This document shows positions 52,430-61,427 of a DNA stretch of 64,000 bases, one piece after another. Position 1 is the stretch's first letter. Each line of letters begins with the position of its first letter. The translations under genes were made by a program, and so were the position numbers. The notes under the pieces are model-generated. The model did not search any database. It was not told the origin of the DNA and saw only the letters and a program-made list of their open reading frames with translations. Origin of the DNA: JBNKFV01 sp050289485 (GTDB taxonomy: Bacteria > Pseudomonadota > Gammaproteobacteria > Pseudomonadales > Cellvibrionaceae). The stretch lies in the NCBI GenBank assembly GCA_050289485.1, contig JBNKFV010000009.1, positions 1-64,000 on the forward strand, in the 5' to 3' direction.

Positions 52430-54814
52430 TTAGAATACCACTGACAAAGTGAGCAAAAATTCGCGCGGTCGACCACGCGAACTTTGGGATGGTCGATAAT
52501 GTTCATTCAGTAGATTCTTACCCATTAGGTCGAGTGTTATCCACTGCCCGGATACGTGCCATTCATAGCCCGCCTTCATATTGAGCAGTGTGTAACTTTG
52601 ATGCGACGATTCGGGCCCATCAGGCAATAATGTTTGATCATGTACAACGTTAACGCCCCCCGCAACATACAAGTTGCGCCATTGCCCTTTGTTAAAATCA
52701 TAGCGTGTCCACAGGTTGCCTATATGCGGTGCGCTCATCTGTAACGGTGCATTGCTAAGCCGTCTCACATTACGGTAATTCTCTAGGCCTGCGCTATCCA
52801 ACGTTGCAGGATCTTGCGCCAGAATAGCCGCATCACTACCACTGAACTCAGAAATTCGTGCATTCATATAGCTGTAGGAAAAATACAACTGCCAGTGATC
52901 CGACAGTGTTGCGGTAATATCCAGTTCCACACCTTTTGAGCGCTGCTCGCCACTTTGAACGTTGTAGATCAGCACTTCACCCGATTCATTGGTAGACGCG
53001 AGATCGTTGACAATATTGCGGTTTTGAATATCAAACAAAGTAAGCGTACCGGAAATTCTACTATCCAACAGATCGGCTTTGAGGCCAATGTCGTAGCCTT
53101 CACCCTCAGTAGCACTGGCAGCGCTTGTCGTATCATCAGTGTTTAATAAAATTTGTGAGCCAGGCACAAATGACTCAGCGTAGGAAGCAAATAGCGAAAG
53201 TTTTGAGGTTAGCTTAAACAACACACCATATTGCGGGGTGACCTGACTCTCAGAAAATTCGGGTTCGCTTTGTGCTATTAGGTTGTCGGTCAAACGGTTT
53301 TTTGTTTCCGTCAGGCGCCAGCCAGACAACACTTGCAAACGCTCGTCCAGAAACCCCAGAGTTGTGCCCGCATAGATTGATCGATCAGTATAACGTATAT
53401 GGGTATCGGTCCTGTTCTCAGTCAACATTGAGTGGGGAATAAACGTGTTTCTGTCCCAAGTAGATGGATCACTCAAATCCCACAATGGGAGTGGTGAAGC
53501 GGTCGGGTCACTGCCAAGCGCCGGGTCATTGGGTGCCTGTCCGGCCCAATCATCGAAGCTGCGGCTAACAGATTGCGCACCAAGCAGGAGACGCAGGCTG
53601 GCAAACTCAACATTGAATTTGCCGACCGCATTAACCGTAAAGGTGTCGCCCTGGTTGCTGTAAGTCTGCCCTCGAACCCTCCGTCCCTGCAACGACGTCG
53701 TGTTGTTTGCCATCCCAAAATTGCCGGTGAATACGGCGTCGATAACATAGGACTGATGGGCGTAACCAAGACGCAGATTCCAGTGATCATCAATCTGTAT
53801 ATCCAACCAGGAATTAATATTCCGAGTATCGCTATTGCGATAATCGGAATACGCCAAGCCGTTCCAGTTGTCAGGTAAACCGGGGACATCAACACCCGCA
53901 AGGTTTGGGTCTGACGGTGTTGGAATAATTCCGGCGTATGACCCCAGCCCAGGCTTCTGCATCAATTGAGGCGATTCTACTTTGTGGAAGCGCTCATATT
54001 TCAGTAACACACTCACTCGATCATTGGGTTGCCACAACAAGGACGGCGCAACATCCCATGAATTTGCGTCATAAGGCTTCCAGTAATGGGTGTCTTGATC
54101 ATAAGAACCGACGAGTCGGTAAAAAACACTTTTGGCAACTGGCCCCGTGACATCTGCCTCTATACGATGCTGATCGTCAGAACCATAACTAACATCAATG
54201 CTCGCATCAAAATCTGACTGCGGGCTCTTGGTGACTACGTTAATAATTCCACCCGGTGATACTTGGCCGTAAAGGAATGACGACGGTCCTTTCACTACTT
54301 CTACCCGCGAGATATTCGTGAAATCAAGGATGGAAGGGCCATTAACACCATCGCGTAACATTTGGATAAGGCCTTTTGTACCACTGACTGCAAACCCCCG
54401 GATAGCGAGGTTAGCGTTGCCTTCATTAAAGTCATTGCTGCGATAGGTCACACCCGGAGAATAGCGCGCAATATCAAAAATATTGCGCGGCAGCTGGTCG
54501 TCAATAAATGTCTCGGTGAATGCCTGGATGGCAAAAGGAAGATTCTGGATTGGGGCATCAAAACGGGACCCTGAGACCGAGTTCGACGCCAGGTAACCTC
54601 TGTCCAGAAAAGTCGCCACATCAAAAGGGGTGACCCTGATTTTCACCAGTTCATCAATATCCAGATCAACTACATTTTGGCTAGCGGCTGGAGAAGCTGG
54701 TTGTTCAGAGAGGGTACCTGCCAACACAGGAGACCCATATTGAACCAGAAGACATAAGGATAAAACTCCTATCCCAGGCCTGCCGAGGTGTGCTGATGGC
54801 AAATAATGAGTCAC
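52430..54814 (-). CDS. TonB-dependent receptor, siderophore type
   Basis: 794 residues. Signal region (GIGVLSLCLLVQYGSPVLA), then an unusually long pre-plug segment, plug motifs (LPFAIQAFTETFIDDQLPRN, VEVVKGPSSFLYGQVSPGG) and a barrel ending in PREFLLTLSVVF. It resembles ferric-siderophore receptors (FhuA/FpvA-like). First gene of a three-gene operon with yfiR (12 bases downstream of its stop) and the CHASE8 GGDEF/EAL gene, suggesting that uptake of the ligand and c-di-GMP signalling are coupled. Confidence 0.92.
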   Translation of the reverse strand: MTHYLPSAHLGRPGIGVLSLCLLVQYGSPVLAGTLSEQPASPAASQNVVDLDIDELVKIRVTPFDVATFLDRGYLASNSVSGSRFDAPIQNLPFAIQAFTETFIDDQLPRNIFDIARYSPGVTYRSNDFNEGNANLAIRGFAVSGTKGLIQMLRDGVNGPSILDFTNISRVEVVKGPSSFLYGQVSPGGIINVVTKSPQSDFDASIDVSYGSDDQHRIEADVTGPVAKSVFYRLVGSYDQDTHYWKPYDANSWDVAPSLLWQPNDRVSVLLKYERFHKVESPQLMQKPGLGSYAGIIPTPSDPNLAGVDVPGLPDNWNGLAYSDYRNSDTRNINSWLDIQIDDHWNLRLGYAHQSYVIDAVFTGNFGMANNTTSLQGRRVRGQTYSNQGDTFTVNAVGKFNVEFASLRLLLGAQSVSRSFDDWAGQAPNDPALGSDPTASPLPLWDLSDPSTWDRNTFIPHSMLTENRTDTHIRYTDRSIYAGTTLGFLDERLQVLSGWRLTETKNRLTDNLIAQSEPEFSESQVTPQYGVLFKLTSKLSLFASYAESFVPGSQILLNTDDTTSAASATEGEGYDIGLKADLLDSRISGTLTLFDIQNRNIVNDLASTNESGEVLIYNVQSGEQRSKGVELDITATLSDHWQLYFSYSYMNARISEFSGSDAAILAQDPATLDSAGLENYRNVRRLSNAPLQMSAPHIGNLWTRYDFNKGQWRNLYVAGGVNVVHDQTLLPDGPESSHQSYTLLNMKAGYEWHVSGQWITLDLMGKNLLNEHYRPSQSSRGRPREFLLTLSVVF

Positions 54815-54928
54815 ACAAATCCCCTGAGAATCGGACAGTAAGTAGCTAATCCCTCAATAGTCAATAGGGTAAAATTATTATAATTAACCGATCAAATTAC
54901 TTCAGTGGTAGAACCTTTCATATCATTA

Positions 54929-55096
54929 TTAACCCGGCAAGCATTATTGTCGGGTTAATAAGCGGCGCATGGACGCGCCGTCATTGGTCGCAGGCCAATG
55001 TAAGCCTTGAAAATACAAGGGATTTCGTAACATTCCGCGGGTATTTCCAAGGCGTGCGACAAATAGATAAGGAGATCTATTTTGTCTCCGGGTTAA
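54929..55096 (+). repeat. Full-length miniature repeat, copy A
   Basis: 168 bases, bounded by ATTAACCCGGCAA and CCGGGTTAAT in inverted orientation. Left hairpin AACCCGGCAAG...TTGTCGGGTT, then GCGGCGCATGG, GCAGGCCAAT, TACAAGGGATTTCGTAA and GATCTATTTTGT before the right end. No coding capacity. Confidence 0.85.
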
Positions 55097-55135
55097 TAGT
55101 AGATAAGTATAGAACAAAGTGGCGATTTCGTAGCT

Positions 55136-55302
55136 ATTAACCAGGTAAGAATTATTGCCGGGTTAATAAGCGGCACATGGACGCGCAGCCATTGACCGCA
55201 GGCCAAGGTAAGCCTTGGAAATACAAGGGATTTCGTAAAATTCCGCCGATATTTCCGAGCGTGCTACAAAAAATCAGGAGGTCTATTTTGTTGCCGGGTT
55301 AA
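55136..55302 (+). repeat. Full-length miniature repeat, copy B
   Basis: 167 bases, about 85 per cent identical to copy A by eye, same orientation, 39 bases downstream. Starts ATTAACCAGGTAAG, ends TTGTTGCCGGGTTAAT. Shares the TACAAGGGATTTCGTAA and GGTCTATTTTGT blocks. Confidence 0.85.
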
Positions 55303-55686
55303 TGATTAATCAAATCATCCCTTCTTTCTCGGCTCTATTAGGCAGTAGCCCCATACAGTAGGTTTATTTAGGATGTGTATTACTAATAGGTGATGCTAGC
55401 GAGGATAGCTTTCCGTAACTCCCTAAGCTTTAATTGCTAAGCGTATCATGAATCATTCTGATTACACGCGGTGACATAATTGGGCCTACTGCGGCCGCAC
55501 CACACAGGAAAGGGTGCTTTGTTATGCCTGGTTACGACGGTGCTAAGTGTTGAGCAGAGCGTCGGCTTGTTGATTTATTGAGCAGGGTGGGCGCTGAGGA
55601 GCGCAAACACGTAAATTCTCCTGTTGGTGGCGCATGGCATTATCTATAATGCCCGGTCTTGTTTTTCACCCGTATCGAAGCCTGTT
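55303..55686. other. Intergenic region before the condensin operon
   Basis: No gene seen apart from a weak TTG extension of the next frame. The promoter of the jetABC-like operon must lie here or in the repeats. No clear -10/-35 or terminator was identified. Confidence 0.4.
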
Positions 55687-57126
55687 GTGACTGAATTATT
55701 CCACGAAAATCGTCTGCAATTCTTTCGACCACTCAACGGCAAGTACCGTGCACAGGTGGTGGACTGTTTGGCCGCGTTTTATCAGCGGCTCTATGGCTCG
55801 CTGGAAGAGCGCCGCCTGCATTATAGCCGCGACAAGCTGATCGAGCTGTGCGAAGAGGCTATTGCCCGCAGCCCGGTATTTGACGACGATGATGAATACG
55901 TTGTGTCGCGTCGTACGCCCCGTGAACAGGCCAACTGGATTCTCAACCTATTGCTAGAGCATGGCTGGATAGAACGGCATATCGATGATGCGACCCTACA
56001 GGCCACTTATGCCTTTAGCCGTTTTGGTCGCCTGTTTACCCAGCCCATGGTAGAGAGCCTGGGCGGGCGCTTTCGTACCCGCCATCGCAATACCCGTAAT
56101 ACCCGCAATGCGTTGCAGTCATTTTTAGATAAGGGCGAGGTGTATGACCTGCTCGATGCGTTTGAATATTCCGAACGTATTGTGGCAGATTTTTCCGATG
56201 TGATTGCCGAACTGGACGAGCGCCGTCGCCAATTGGTGAAAGAGGTGGAAGCCCAACAGGTTGTGCAGCGTGCCTCTGACGAATTTTTCGATTTTATGGA
56301 AAAGCGCTTTATGCCTGATCTGGCTATTCGGATGTCGGCCGATTCGGTAGAAAAATACCGCAGTGATATTGCCGATTTGATCAGCCGTATTAAGCGCAAG
56401 CGCAAAGAGTTTAAAGCCTCCGCGGAGCGGGAGTTACGTCGCACAGCGCCGGAATTGATTCGCGAGGCCTCGCAATCGGTGCTGATGTTTATTCTCGACG
56501 GTATTGAGTCACGCTTGCACGATGCGGCTACCGTGATGTTGCCAGCACTACGCCATGCGCTGCACAGTTTTACCCGCCGGGCCGATATTATCATTCGCCA
56601 ACTGAGTTACAGTGGCGCGGGTGGTCGTAATCCCGTACAACAGTTTGTTGATCAGTACCGCAATGCCGATACCTCGCAGCAAAACAACGTGCTGGAACAG
56701 CTAGGTAACGACTTGGCCGCGCTGTCGGTAGAATTGCCCGACCCTGATTCGCTGCGTTTAAACGAAAAGCGTGCGCTGCGTGTGGTCAATTCGACGGTCG
56801 ACGACAATCAAAATACCGATATCGAAGCCCGCAAACATTTATTTGTGCAAACAGCGGTTGACTTGGCGTTTACCTTTACCAGCCAGGCGCAGCGCGATTA
56901 CCTGATAACGGCTCTGGGTGAAGGGCATCGCATACACAGCCACAACTTGCCTGTGCGAGACGCCCGCGAGTTGTTGATGTGCAGCCACATTATTGAAACC
57001 GCCGCGATGTCGTCGTCGGAATTTCGCCTGAAAATTACGCCAACCGGTGAACGTATTCAAACCGAATACTTTGAAGCCTGTGATGAATTTACGATTGAGC
57101 TGATAGAGTCGCCCCATGCTAAATGA
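55687..57126 (+). CDS. JetA/MksF-like kleisin subunit of a condensin complex
   Basis: 479 residues from the GTG at 55687 (the frame extends to a TTG at 55624). TELFHENRLQFFRPLNGKYR followed by YGSLEERRLHYSRDKLIELC matches the Wadjet JetA (DUF5716) family. The middle is strongly helical with charged coiled-coil-like stretches (ISRIKRKRKEFKASAERELR). It should bridge the two heads of the SMC-like ATPase. The start of the next gene overlaps its end by 11 bases, and the third follows in the same way. Confidence 0.85.
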   Translation: MTELFHENRLQFFRPLNGKYRAQVVDCLAAFYQRLYGSLEERRLHYSRDKLIELCEEAIARSPVFDDDDEYVVSRRTPREQANWILNLLLEHGWIERHIDDATLQATYAFSRFGRLFTQPMVESLGGRFRTRHRNTRNTRNALQSFLDKGEVYDLLDAFEYSERIVADFSDVIAELDERRRQLVKEVEAQQVVQRASDEFFDFMEKRFMPDLAIRMSADSVEKYRSDIADLISRIKRKRKEFKASAERELRRTAPELIREASQSVLMFILDGIESRLHDAATVMLPALRHALHSFTRRADIIIRQLSYSGAGGRNPVQQFVDQYRNADTSQQNNVLEQLGNDLAALSVELPDPDSLRLNEKRALRVVNSTVDDNQNTDIEARKHLFVQTAVDLAFTFTSQAQRDYLITALGEGHRIHSHNLPVRDARELLMCSHIIETAAMSSSEFRLKITPTGERIQTEYFEACDEFTIELIESPHAK

Positions 57127-57796
57127 TTATCTTGAAGAGCAACTGGAAAAAACCGGCGTGAGTTTGGAAGAGTTTCGTGAACTCTGTTTGCGGTTGCTCA
57201 ATTATGGGGTGCTGTGCCGCGATGAAAGTCAGGTAGAGCAACAGTTTTACGATCGTTACGTGCGCACCCAAGAATTGATAAACGCTTACTTACAGGTGCT
57301 TGGCATTCGTATACTGCATGATCAGCGCTTTGCCTATGTACGTTTGTATCCACCGGGGGCGAGTATTCCTGGTGTAGAAGACGACGCACAAGAAGGCGCG
57401 TTTAGTGGTGGTTTACGTGCACGTTTGCGCCAAGACGAAGTGGCGTTGTTACTGGCCTTACGCTTGCTGTACGACAAAGCGCTGCGCGAAGGGCAGGTAG
57501 ATGAAAACGGTGTGGCCACCGAGTCGATGGAAGGTATTGGTCTGGCCATGCGCAATCATCTTGGACGTACCTTGCCGGAAAAACTCACCGACCGTAAGCG
57601 GGCCTTTGAACGTTTGCGCAAATTGCGGCTTATCCGTTATGGGCAAGACCACAATTTTGAAAGCAATGAAGCCGGTTTAAAAATTCACCCGATGATTGTT
57701 AATTTTGTAAGTGCCGATGTGCTGGATGCTGCCGCCGAGCCCTTAGCCGCTGAATCAGATGCTTCCACTACTGAGGAGGCAGAGCATGTTTCTTAA
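57116..57796 (+). CDS. JetB/MksE-like subunit (DUF4194)
   Basis: 226 residues. Winged-helix architecture typical of MukE/MksE/JetB: YLEEQLEKTGVSLEEFRELC, LRQDEVALLLALRLLYDKAL, then PEKLTDRKRAFERLRKLRLI and IHPMIVNFVSADVL. It binds the kleisin. Overlaps both neighbours by 11 bases, showing translational coupling in the order kleisin, JetB, ATPase. Confidence 0.88.
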   Translation: MLNDYLEEQLEKTGVSLEEFRELCLRLLNYGVLCRDESQVEQQFYDRYVRTQELINAYLQVLGIRILHDQRFAYVRLYPPGASIPGVEDDAQEGAFSGGLRARLRQDEVALLLALRLLYDKALREGQVDENGVATESMEGIGLAMRNHLGRTLPEKLTDRKRAFERLRKLRLIRYGQDHNFESNEAGLKIHPMIVNFVSADVLDAAAEPLAAESDASTTEEAEHVS

Positions 57797-60700
57797 GCGT
57801 TTTGTCTTCATCAATTGGGGCAATATTCCAGCAACGGAATTTGAATTTGGCCCGTTGAATTTGTTTTCTGGCGGTAATGGTTCTGGCAAAACCACGGCAG
57901 CGGATGCCATTCAAACCATTATGACAGCGGCGCACGAAAACCTGTTTCAATACAATCCGGGGCAGGATGAAACCACCCAGCGGGGCCGTGGGGGCAAAAA
58001 GGTACGCACACTCGCGTCGTACGTATTGGGGTGTGACGATGGCAGTTTTGCTCGGTTGGATCCTACCGACGGTTACCTGGCTGCGGTATTTCATCCCAGC
58101 CAGGGCGAAAGCGGCGAACCCTTTACCGCTGTGATTGGTGTGCGTGCGTGGATTGAACGTGCGGGTAATGCGTTTATTGCCAAAGAAGATCAGGTGCAGT
58201 TTTTTATTTTGCCCATGGTAGAGCTGCAACAAAACCACTTTATGCGAGAGCAGGAGGGGCAAAAACGTACGCTTGCCCTCACTGATTTTCAACTGCTGAT
58301 GACACGCGAATTTGGCAAATCACATATCGAGCGGTACGACGGCAAAAAAGCCTACTTGCGGCGGTTGTACGGTGCATTGCGCGGCAAGCAGGAATCGGTA
58401 TCGGATCTCGAAGCCATGAATGCCGCGAAAGCCTTTTCGCGCTTTATGGCCTACAAGCCGGTGAAGAGTATTAACCGCTTTGTGGCCGAAGAAATTCTTG
58501 AACCCCGCGATCTGGGTGACGCCATTCGTTCGGTATCGTCACAGTTAAAAACCATTCATGGCATGGAGCGTGAGGCCTCACAGTTGAAGGCGTCGATCGA
58601 TACGCTCGACCGCGCCGAAGTTCAAGCCCAGTTGTATATTGAAAACTGGGTGGAACTTAATCAGTTGCATTATCGTATTGCCAAGGCGGATTACTGGCGT
58701 ATGCAACAGGATTATCTGCGGGGTAAATCGCTGCAAACTGAGCTGCAAGAAAACCTCGTTGATACCGAACGTCAGCTGGAAACCTCAACCGACGATTTGC
58801 GCGCACTCAAGCAACGTCAGATTGCCTTGGAAGCACAGCGCCAAGGTATTGGTGCACTGCGTGAAAAAGACGGCCTTAAGCAGAAAATTGATCAATTAAA
58901 TCAGGCGTTGAGTACCGCCGTGCAGGCGGTTCGCAGTGAAGACCAGCAGTTGGCTAATCATATTGCCGTAACTCGCGATATGCGCCGCTGGTTAAGCCAC
59001 CCGGATATTGTTGAGCTGGTGGGGCGTGAAGCCGAAAAGCTGGCCAAGCCCGTGCTGGAATCAGAGGACCGGGTGCTGAGGGAAATTCATCACCTGTTAC
59101 AGCGCGACGTGACAGACAGCCGTTACCCGGTGGTTGAGGAAATAGCCGGAAAAATGGCCAACTTCAAACAAGTGCAGCGTGCGCATCAACGCTGGTATGA
59201 GTTTTGGCACAACCGTTACAACGGTTCCAGCCCACGCGACCGGCTAAATGGTTTGGTGATAGAGCGCCGTAGCCAGTACTCCAGTATTGGTAAACAGTTG
59301 GCCGAAAAAGAACGTGAAGTCAGCCGATTGGACGCTCGCGAAGTGAACTACCCAGAGACAGTAGAGCGCGCCTTGCGTGCAATTCGCGAACAATGCCCCG
59401 CCGCCGATCCACGGGTATTGTGTGACCATGTTGAGGTGCTTGATCACCGTTGGCAAATGGCCATTGAAGGGTACCTGGGTGGGGCACGTTTTTCGATTAT
59501 TGTTGATGAAGCCTACGAGGCCGAAGCCATTCGTATTGTGCGAGAGCAACTGGGTAAACGTAATAACGCCAAAGTGATTCAAGGCAAAAAAGCGCGCGAA
59601 GACGCCGAGCGTACCCATCTTGATGATGAGTCTATCGTTAATGTACTGGAGTTTAGTCATGCCTCTGCCAAAGCTTACCTGATTGCCAGTTATGGTGGGG
59701 TAGTGCGCGTTACCAGTGCAGAGCAGTTGCGGCATACCCGTCGAGGTGTCACCGACGATGGTATGGGTTCGGGTAACTATGCGTTATTTCGTTGCGATCT
59801 TAACGACAGTGAGTTGGTATTTGGTGCAGCGGCTCGCGAGCGCGCCTTAATCGCGAAGCAGCAAGAGCTGCAACAGCTACATATTGAACGCAATAGCGCC
59901 AACGATGCATTGCAGCAGCTTAATGGCTTGCTGGAAGCTGTCGACAGCCTGAAGCCAAGCCGTTATGCCGATGCGCTTGAGGGCGTATTAAGCTTACATC
60001 GTGACATTGAATCAACGCGGGCACTGCTGGCACAGTTAGATTTATCGGAACACGAAGCACTGGAAACCGAACTGACTAGCCTGGAGCAAAAAAGTGACGA
60101 TTTAGAGCAGCATAAGTCGGCCTTGGCGGTGAAAAAAGGTGAGTTAACCTCAGAGCTGGGGCGTTTGCATAAACAGATTCAGGCCGTTGCCGACCAGCAG
60201 GATTTGAACTTGGAAAAAGTCGACGAGTGTGAGGCAAACCTGCGCCGCATCGGCAAAAGCTGGAGTGCTTTCAACGTAGATGCTCAGTTGGAGCATGCCG
60301 ACGAAGAGGCCAAAACGCTTAACATCAATACCAGCAAAGCCGCGCTCGATGAGGTACAGAAACAGCTGCGTATTATCGAACGCAAATTGGCCGATGAAGT
60401 GCGCGACCACAACCAGCAATGTCGCCCGGCAGACACCGTCGTGTACAACGAGTGCGATGGCGACTACGATCACCACTTGTTTAAGCGCGTGTGCGATGTA
60501 CGCGCCGAGCTCGATCGTGTGCGCAACTTGCTACGTAATAATATTCTGGTGGAAAAACATGGCCAGCTTACGGAGTTAAAGGCATCGTTCAATAATGCGT
60601 TTGTGTCTAACCTGTGCCACTCAATTTTTCAGGCGCTTAATGAAGGGCAGCGTAATATTGAGGTGCTCAATAACGAATTAAAAAGCCACCGTTTTGGCGC

Positions 60701-61415
60701 AGACAGAGAGACCTTCCGCTTTGGCAGCGACTGGGTACCCGAGTACCGAGACTATGCGCGCTTCTTTGAAGAGGTTATTAAAAATCCCAGTATTGGCGAT
60801 GACGTTACGCTGTTTGATGCCAAGCTAAGCCAGCGTTCGGCACGTATTCGCCAATCGTTAATGGATATGTTGCTCGACAGCGACGAACATCGGGCGATTC
60901 AAGAGCTGGAGCGCATTGCGGATTACCGCAATTATCGCCGCTACGAAATTTATAAAGAAGTGGAAGGCAAAGAACCAATACCCCTCAGCGAATACGGCAC
61001 GGGCTCTGGTGGGCAATTAGAGACCCCAGCCTATATTATTCGTGCCGCGGCCATTACCTCGGCGTTTCGTTTTAACGAAGGCAGAGCGCATTTGCGAATG
61101 GTGTTGGTGGATGAAGCCTTTTCAAAAATGGACGAGAGCCGCTCTCGTGAGGTAATTCATTATCTGACCGAAGCGCTCGGTTTGCAGCTGTCTTTCATTA
61201 TGCCTACCAGCAAGTGCGGGCCATTTATGGATTTGGTGACTAACGAGTTTGTGTTTGCCAAAGTGCCCAGTGAGCAACCGCGGGGGCAATTGCATACCCG
61301 AGTGTTGGTTGATCGCAAGGTGTTTAATCAGTCGCGCATCAAAGCCTTGTGGCAAAGTCACAAGCGCTCGGTATACGAGCAGGCGCAGTTGGATTTTATG
61401 GAGGAATTTGTTTGA
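57786..61415 (+). CDS. JetC/MksB-like SMC ATPase
   Basis: 1209 residues from the ATG at 57786, which has GAGGAGG upstream. Walker A FSGGNGSGKTTAADAI (Lys35), long coiled-coil arms (about 290-460 and 690-880) around a hinge, the ABC signature-like EYGTGSGGQLETPAYI near 1075 and Walker B LRMVLVDEAFSKMDE near 1110. It should extrude DNA loops in an ATP-dependent way, with JetA and JetB. JetD, the nuclease of Wadjet, is absent downstream, so chromosome organisation in the MksBEF manner is at least as likely as plasmid defence. Confidence 0.92.
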   Translation: MFLKRFVFINWGNIPATEFEFGPLNLFSGGNGSGKTTAADAIQTIMTAAHENLFQYNPGQDETTQRGRGGKKVRTLASYVLGCDDGSFARLDPTDGYLAAVFHPSQGESGEPFTAVIGVRAWIERAGNAFIAKEDQVQFFILPMVELQQNHFMREQEGQKRTLALTDFQLLMTREFGKSHIERYDGKKAYLRRLYGALRGKQESVSDLEAMNAAKAFSRFMAYKPVKSINRFVAEEILEPRDLGDAIRSVSSQLKTIHGMEREASQLKASIDTLDRAEVQAQLYIENWVELNQLHYRIAKADYWRMQQDYLRGKSLQTELQENLVDTERQLETSTDDLRALKQRQIALEAQRQGIGALREKDGLKQKIDQLNQALSTAVQAVRSEDQQLANHIAVTRDMRRWLSHPDIVELVGREAEKLAKPVLESEDRVLREIHHLLQRDVTDSRYPVVEEIAGKMANFKQVQRAHQRWYEFWHNRYNGSSPRDRLNGLVIERRSQYSSIGKQLAEKEREVSRLDAREVNYPETVERALRAIREQCPAADPRVLCDHVEVLDHRWQMAIEGYLGGARFSIIVDEAYEAEAIRIVREQLGKRNNAKVIQGKKAREDAERTHLDDESIVNVLEFSHASAKAYLIASYGGVVRVTSAEQLRHTRRGVTDDGMGSGNYALFRCDLNDSELVFGAAARERALIAKQQELQQLHIERNSANDALQQLNGLLEAVDSLKPSRYADALEGVLSLHRDIESTRALLAQLDLSEHEALETELTSLEQKSDDLEQHKSALAVKKGELTSELGRLHKQIQAVADQQDLNLEKVDECEANLRRIGKSWSAFNVDAQLEHADEEAKTLNINTSKAALDEVQKQLRIIERKLADEVRDHNQQCRPADTVVYNECDGDYDHHLFKRVCDVRAELDRVRNLLRNNILVEKHGQLTELKASFNNAFVSNLCHSIFQALNEGQRNIEVLNNELKSHRFGADRETFRFGSDWVPEYRDYARFFEEVIKNPSIGDDVTLFDAKLSQRSARIRQSLMDMLLDSDEHRAIQELERIADYRNYRRYEIYKEVEGKEPIPLSEYGTGSGGQLETPAYIIRAAAITSAFRFNEGRAHLRMVLVDEAFSKMDESRSREVIHYLTEALGLQLSFIMPTSKCGPFMDLVTNEFVFAKVPSEQPRGQLHTRVLVDRKVFNQSRIKALWQSHKRSVYEQAQLDFMEEFV

Positions 61416-61427
61416 TAGCCTGGCTTA

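Noticed and set aside
56007..56594. 195-codon open frame antisense to the jetA-like gene
   Set aside because: Serine/arginine-rich shadow of the coding strand.
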